Shown here: in pieces, positions 62,745-64,000 of the stretch
Layout of the letters: every line of letters starts with the position of its first letter
How positions within the stretch are numbered: the first letter of the stretch is position 1
Source of the DNA: Yponomeuta sedellus
Lineage: Eukaryota; Arthropoda; Insecta; Lepidoptera; Yponomeutidae
Assembly (NCBI GenBank): GCA_934045075.1
Contig: OW203740.1
Span: 16,546,444 to 16,610,443 of the forward strand
Direction of reading: 5' to 3'
Length of the DNA: 64,000 nucleotides
Notes under the pieces: generated by a model
The model's database searches: none
The model's input: the letters and a program-made list of their open reading frames with translations, nothing else
Told to the model about the DNA's origin: nothing
Translations under genes and position numbers: made by a program

Positions 62745-62840
62745 ATATTTTCTTCCTGATTTTGTTTATTCTTATGTATAGTAATTTTAACTGACTATTT
62801 ATCGACGCAATATTTTTTTTTAAATAAGGGCTGGAATGTA
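62745..62840 (-). CDS. possible terminal exon of the minus-strand gene
   Basis: On minus, 'ggttttttccag' precedes 62840. In the frame carried over from 63028 the exon codes Y-I-P-A-L-I and a stop (62820-62822). An AATAAA word follows at about 62764-62769. The exon would be mostly 3' UTR. The short peptide makes this tentative. Confidence 0.3.
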
Positions 62841-63027
62841 CTGGAAAAAACCGTAAAGAATTTTGAAGTTTTCCTGCAAACCGTACATACCGTACTTTAT
62901 AAAAAATAAATTAAGAATTTTGTAATTCTACTAATCGGAATTCCCGATACTAAAGAAACGACTTTGTTTGTTACACTTTATTTTAAGAAATACAAAACAT
63001 AGCAATTAAGAATCAGGACTAACTTAC

Positions 63028-63077
63028 ATTATCAACAAAGGTGGACTCATTTTTACTCGGCTGGCTGGAAGAAGTTT
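63028..63077 (-). CDS. internal exon, minus-strand gene
   Basis: 50 bp between an excellent acceptor ('ctttttttcgcag') and a consensus donor (GTAAGT). Joined to the upstream exon it completes a Glu codon and continues 'TSSSQPSKNESTFVDN' without a stop, leaving at phase 0. The peptide is rich in Ser, Thr and Asn, like a linker. Confidence 0.5.
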
Positions 63078-63184
63078 CTGCGAAAAAAAGGCAATTAAAG
63101 CAGAAACAAAAAATACTTTCCAGTTTACAGATTAGTGACCAAGCTCGTTTGACTTGAATGGTGAATTTCGGCCTGTAGCCTTAC

Positions 63185-63332
63185 CTAGCAACCTCCCATT
63201 ATTGAACACAACGCTCCCGCTGTTTCCCTGTAGGCCCAGCTCAACGGTGTCTATTGAAAAGGAGACAAGGCATTTAGGCCAAACGTACATTGTAAACACT
63301 AAACTTAAAGAAGAAGGTCTTCTCAGTACTAA
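63185..63332 (-). CDS. exon of an unidentified minus-strand gene
   Basis: The donor is 'CTAG|gtaagg' (63184). The intron of 107 bp has a branch-like 'cactaat', a pyrimidine tract and CGCAG. The 5' border is either 63332 (acceptor 'ctgttgtgcag', weaker) or 63250 (acceptor 'ttgtctccttttcaatag', stronger); both keep the same frame. The peptide includes 'VWPKCLVSFSIDTVELGLQG' and 'NSGSVVFNNGRLL'. I do not recognise the family. The opposite strand is also open here (63154-63369), but the three matching splice signals favour minus. Confidence 0.5.
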
Positions 63333-63469
63333 CTGCACAACAGCGTTCAACATGGTTAATACTGTATAAATATATTGTATTTATTTTTAATATTTCTGAT
63401 ACCTCCAGATAGATATTAATATTGAGTACAATAATATATATGATGTAAAATTGTAGTAATATATTCTAT

Positions 63470-63562
63470 ACTTTTAGCGGTAAGGCCGCCGTCTGTACTC
63501 TTTGGTTAAGAAATACCTGTTTGATTTCCATTCTTATGTACAATAAAGTGTTCTCTATCTAT
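63470..63562 (+). mobile_element. LINE-like 3' end with short ATCT tail
   Basis: 'taaggccgccgtctgtac' to 'caataaagtgttctctatct', almost identical to 8685-8775 but with only about three tail units. Confidence 0.6.
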
Positions 63563-63669
63563 CTAACTACGTACAATATGTTTGAATCGATAGGGTCTAG
63601 CGGAAAATCAGTCGGGCTACTTGTTGACCATCAACCATCAAGTCAAGCTTCTCATCAATTCTAATATTA

Positions 63670-63765
63670 AGAAAATGCTGCAAGCGATAAGGCCCCTAAT
63701 TGTACTGTATCTTTAAATAATTTATTAAATATTATATGTTTGTTTTTTCCTAGTGTATCGTATTA
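63670..63765 (+). mobile_element. LINE-like 3' end, decayed
   Basis: 'gcgataaggcccctaattgt' then 'tgtttgttttttcctagtg', a second, older member right after the first. Confidence 0.45.
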
Positions 63766-64000
63766 AGTCTGCGTGATGTTAATCTATAACTTTTATTGTA
63801 TTGTGCTTATATTGCTTACAGAATTAATGTTTACTTTTCAATATATTGACTCAAGTAAAGCTATGTTATGTTTATATTATGTTTAATAATAATAATATTT
63901 TATTTCAAATAAACAGATAATTTTGTTACAGTTTATTTCTCCAAAAAAGGAAAATATCTCTGTTCCATAATCATAAAGATGATTATGAAGCCCACTCTTA
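63766..64000. other. unannotated AT-rich edge
   Basis: Contains an inverted LINE-type end word 'aatattttatttcaaataa' near 63893. The short pair 'ataatcataaagatgattat' near 63967 is a small hairpin. Confidence 0.3.

Noticed and set aside
63154..63369. Plus-strand 71-codon ORF as the real gene at the right edge
   Set aside because: It has a fair acceptor ('gtttccctgtag'), but no partner exon in frame. The minus strand has an intron with all canonical signals and a continuing frame. Kept only as an alternative.

Overview
This looks like an intergenic or intronic stretch of a lepidopteran (moth) nuclear genome. It is AT-rich and very gene-poor, and is packed with short retroelements whose 3' ends carry the moth-typical 'cagcagtgga' tail. 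There are RTE-type LINE 3' ends, several tRNA-derived SINE families, a 5S-rRNA-derived SINE family, MITEs, Penelope-like fragments and long simple repeats. I see no rRNA operon, CRISPR array, bacterial operon or complete host gene. All identifications come from reading the sequence; no database search was possible.

Probable host coding sequence is limited to two places. One is a 248-bp internal exon with clean splice signals at 47658-47905 (+). The other is the 3' end of a minus-strand gene at the right edge: exon 63185-63332, exon 63028-63077 joined by a textbook 107-bp intron, and possibly a short terminal exon at 62820-62840. Neither product is recognised. The longest open frame is the reverse transcriptase of a 5'-truncated RTE LINE (21731-23206, minus) with a perfect 18-bp target-site duplication (TSD). 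It landed in the (GAA)n tail of a related RTE copy.

Layout: 1-10 kb has RTE/SINE debris, a 1.25-kb long-inverted-repeat DNA element (2542-3794) and a 423-bp pure tetranucleotide array (8768-9190). 10-25 kb has SINEs, MITEs, LINE C-terminal fragments and the RTE insertion. 25-46 kb has a coding-like minisatellite, nested SINEs, the 745-bp self-complementary SINE (31517-32261), two copies of a 305-bp MITE-like family and a perfect 25-bp hairpin. 46-58 kb has the orphan exon, Penelope-like ends and a MITE next to another MITE with a 38-bp flanking duplication. 58-60.5 kb is a diverged satellite array with higher-order periodicity. 60.8-64 kb has intact SINE copies and the minus-strand gene end.

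The most unusual system is the family called FB-SINE here. Its copies carry a tRNA-like promoter region in inverted arms. Five copies of 175, 250, 256, 317 and 745 bp share the same two termini, have 12-14 bp TSDs, and differ by internal deletions centred on the inverted repeat. That points to a retroposed self-complementary RNA with internal-deletion derivatives. A second cooperative theme is that the short C-SINE shares its 3' end with the RTE elements in the window, suggesting RTE-driven mobilisation.
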